Source: Pelargonium nanum (Eukaryota; Streptophyta; Magnoliopsida; Geraniales; Geraniaceae). Taken from it: a DNA stretch of 37,584 nucleotides. The DNA lies in contig JAYMTF010000389.1 in NCBI GenBank assembly GCA_036897485.1, positions 1-37,584 of the forward strand, written 5' to 3'. The first letter of the stretch is position 1, and the number at the start of each line of letters is the position of its first letter. Shown piece after piece: positions 35,565-37,584 of this stretch. Position numbers and translations under genes: made by a program. The notes beneath the pieces are model-generated. The model saw only the letters and a list, made by a program, of their open reading frames with translations, was not told the origin of the DNA and ran no database searches.

Positions 35565-35747
35565 TTTTTTTTTTATCAGCAACAGAACATGAGACTCGAA
35601 GTAACAATGTTTCTCACTCTCCAAAGGGAGAGTCACCCTAAACCACACCCTACAAATTTCACCCCATACCGTCGACATGGAGGCTCGAACTTGAGACCTC
35701 AGAGGAAATCCAAAGTGCATTAACCACTTGGCCCAACATGTCTTGGT
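35565..35747 (-). mobile_element. tRNA-derived SINE with target-site duplications
   Basis: On the minus strand the element starts with a tRNA-like head: box A-like GGGCCAAGTGGTTAATGCAC and box B-like TCAAGTTCGAGCCTCC about 25 bases later. These are the two internal RNA polymerase III promoter blocks. It ends in an A run (T run at 35562-35574 on the plus strand). Flanking 13-bp direct repeats ACTAAAGACTATT (35552-35564) and ACTAGAGACTATT (35748-35760) differ by one base, as expected of a fairly young insertion. The specific plant SINE family was not determined. Confidence 0.85.
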
Positions 35748-35872
35748 ACTAGAGACTATTACAAGACTTGATACTGATATTTGCTCAGCTCCCAGAAGGA
35801 CTATAATGCAAAGCTCTCTAATTGCAATAACACAATACAACAAATGAACAGAGAAGAATAAGAGAATTAACG

Positions 35873-36092
35873 GTAACTAAATGAGCCGCGTTGACATGAC
35901 AGGACACGAATACATTCTGCATAGTAGATCCAACACCTTTGACACATTATTTGAATCAATTTACAATAATACCCTTGAGTGTGCGTTAGGGTGTGTTGTA
36001 CGCGTCGTGCGTGTTTTGGAGGCCCGGCATGACCGCGATTACTAATTAAACGTGTTGGGTTCTCCAACACAAACCCGATACTAAACGTGTTA
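35873..36092. repeat. Possible second copy of the GACACGA-type dispersed repeat
   Basis: Words such as GACATGACAGGACACGAATAC near the left end and AATTAAACGTGTTGGGTT with ACTAAACGTGTTATT near the right resemble the repeat in the Rab7 intron (12835-12970). The middle is unique. Borders and class are unsure. Confidence 0.3.
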
Positions 36093-37093
36093 TTCTTTGC
36101 TCTGTTCTTGATTTTGGGTTTCTAGAAACAGAGTTAGTTGCAGACTGAACAGAACAGTGTGTGTGAACTGTACTGTTAATCTGTTATGTAGTGTGATCAA
36201 ATGGCGGGAAACGGAGACCTTGTGAGGACGGAAATGCCCTTGAACTTTGAACTTCTGATGTGACGATAATACCCTTCTTGAACTTGGAAGTTCATGGCCA
36301 CATAACTTGATTTATGTATGACCACATCACTAACTCACCTTTTAGGTTTAATTGTAAGACAATCAAATTTAAATATCAATTACCATCATAAAAATAAAAA
36401 ATATATAAATCATAGAAACCCTAACTAACTTATAAAGAGAAGAGTGGAGAATTATAATCAAACAAGTTGAATCATTATGGGAACCCTATATGTCACACAA
36501 AAATGATAGATTTCACCGTAAATCTCATAATTTGGGTAGCACTGATAATGTATTAGTAGACGTTACTTAGTGCTTACGACATTTGACGTTGCGACCAATG
36601 TTATGAGATCTTATAGAGTCACACTACATATAAAAATATTCACTACACTCAATGGGGTTGTTCGAACGGGTTCAAGATGAAAAACGTGCGAAGCTCGCCC
36701 TAAAACATAAACATCACATTTGGTTTCATACCTTGCATAATTTGATGCAATTGTTTCTATAAAACATAACAATTTTACAAAATAATGGGAAGTGGAGTCA
36801 TTATTTGTGGAGATAAGCACACTAAAAAGTCTACTATTCAATCAAACTAGAGATTACAGTGCTGCAGAGCTTTACAAAAACATGCCCACATTGCAAATTC
36901 CACAAGTGCCTTAATTTGCTAAAGAATGGTAAAGAAAATTTATAGTAATTGTATGCTTTAAGGAGGAAAACCCCAAACCAATACACCACAACTCGAATCG
37001 AGAGGCCATTTTTCACACTATGCTCTCGTTGGTTGTGATGATGTTTCAAATGCGTGCGCATTAGATCCGACTATTATTTGCCTCTTGCACGAA
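36093..37093. other. Intergenic DNA and 3' flank of the kinesin gene
   Basis: No gene was found. The part nearest 37093 is the kinesin-13 3' untranslated region. Two short related words (AATGCCCTTGAACTTTGAAC near 36233 and AATACCCTTCTTGAACTTGG near 36268) form a weak local repeat. Confidence 0.5.
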
Positions 37094-37470
37094 TCAGTAA
37101 CCAGAAGATACCAGTACATTATGCTCCTTCAGACGCTTCTGAAAGTTGGCTAATTGGTTTTGTAATTGCAAGATGCCTGCAGCCTTCTCGGACAGAATGG
37201 TGTTCAATCTAGAAACATAATCGTCTAGCTGATTCCCCGGTTGGTCTGCTTCAACCAGTAGATTCATCTCCTGCAAGGAAAGAGAGATGATATAGGTTAA
37301 GGATGCCGGGATGTGAGTGTATTAACCATATCATCTATCAGATATGTGTTTAAGGAGTTAATCTATAAGCACAACGTAAAAATGCATATAACCAGATAGC
37401 GCACCTCTTTAACAATATTCATAGTGTCTTCCACTTGCTTCCGGTGAGCATTTACAAGATCTTCCTCCTC
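37094..37470 (-). CDS. Kinesin-13 family motor, last two coding exons (3' end of gene, partial)
   Basis: Only the C-terminus lies in the window: exons 37405-37470 (22 codons) and 37094-37270 (58 codons plus TGA). The reading is EEEDLVNAHRKQVEDTMNIV, then MNLLVEADQPGNQLDDYVSR, LNTILSEKAAGILQLQNQL and KRLKEHNVLVSSGY. This is the conserved coiled-coil tail of plant kinesin-13A-type motors, which depolymerise or remodel microtubules and act at the Golgi and cortex. The motor domain is beyond the right edge. Borders are supported by GT-AG signals and consistent phase. Kinesin-13A versus 13B cannot be decided from the tail alone, though the ending favours the 13A type. Confidence 0.85.
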
Positions 37471-37525
37471 CTGAAACACATTTTTGCAGGCAGCATCACA
37501 TGTCTATAAACTTTAGTTTATAATA

Positions 37526-37584
37526 TACTTCCTCCGTTTCAAATTAAATGTCGTTTTGGAGTTTTTCACAAAAATCAAGGAAAG
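37526..37584. mobile_element. Stowaway-like MITE end in a kinesin-13 intron (partial)
   Basis: TA followed by CTTCCTCCGTTTCAAATTAA and then ATGTCGTTTT matches the well-known terminal inverted repeat of Stowaway (Tc1/mariner-type) MITEs, whose target site is TA. It lies in the intron upstream of exon 37405-37470 and runs off the window, so the other end cannot be seen. Confidence 0.75.

Overview
This is plant nuclear DNA from a eudicot. The signs are GT-AG introns in almost every gene, AT-rich intergenic DNA, and recognisable plant proteins: a RABG3-type Rab7, a 95-residue ribosomal protein eL37, a plant TauE/SafE family protein and a plant kinesin-13. The overall feel suggests Rosaceae, but that guess cannot be tested here. 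No prokaryotic operon, CRISPR array, phage or virus was seen. Exon borders were set by hand from splice sites and checked by summing exon lengths to whole codons.

Layout: (1) 1123-4157, minus strand, a 12-exon TauE/SafE family membrane protein (483 aa). (2) 4158-10505, mostly intergenic DNA, with one possible untranslated exon near 6400-6602 and a diverged direct repeat at 8842-9016. (3) 10506-11839, minus strand, an uncharacterised gene that reads as one exon (164 aa) or two exons (249 aa). (4) 12667-15407, minus strand, a complete 7-exon Rab7 GTPase (207 aa). (5) 15668-16500, LINE remnants. (6) 17186-25610, plus strand, a 15-exon sorting nexin with PXA, PX and Nexin_C regions (1128 aa); its first intron holds the 3' tail of an RTE-like LINE. 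(7) 26813-27891, minus strand, ribosomal protein eL37 (95 aa), convergent with the sorting nexin, with telo-box-like and site II motifs upstream. (8) 28361-28793, an L1-type RNase H remnant. (9) 29071-33217, plus strand, a 9-exon DDX11/CHL1-type iron-sulfur DNA helicase (910 aa). (10) 34495-35151, plus strand, an intronless 218-aa protein with an OVATE-like C-terminus. (11) 35565-35747, a tRNA-derived SINE with target-site duplications. (12) 37094-37470, minus strand, the last two coding exons of a kinesin-13 running off the window, with a Stowaway-like MITE in the intron at the window edge.

The genes are ordinary nuclear housekeeping or trafficking genes and do not form one pathway. Rab7 and the PX-domain sorting nexin are both endomembrane proteins and are neighbours, which is probably coincidence. 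The most notable structure is intron 2 of the eL37 gene. It consists of three tandem copies of one ancestral intron of about 154 nt, joined by 5-nt remnants of the next exon. One junction still keeps both an acceptor and a donor, so it forms a potential 5-nt micro-exon. The other point of interest is the uncharacterised gene at 10506-11839: retaining its intron places a stop codon exactly across the donor site, and its longer form ends inside a 37-bp tandem duplication.
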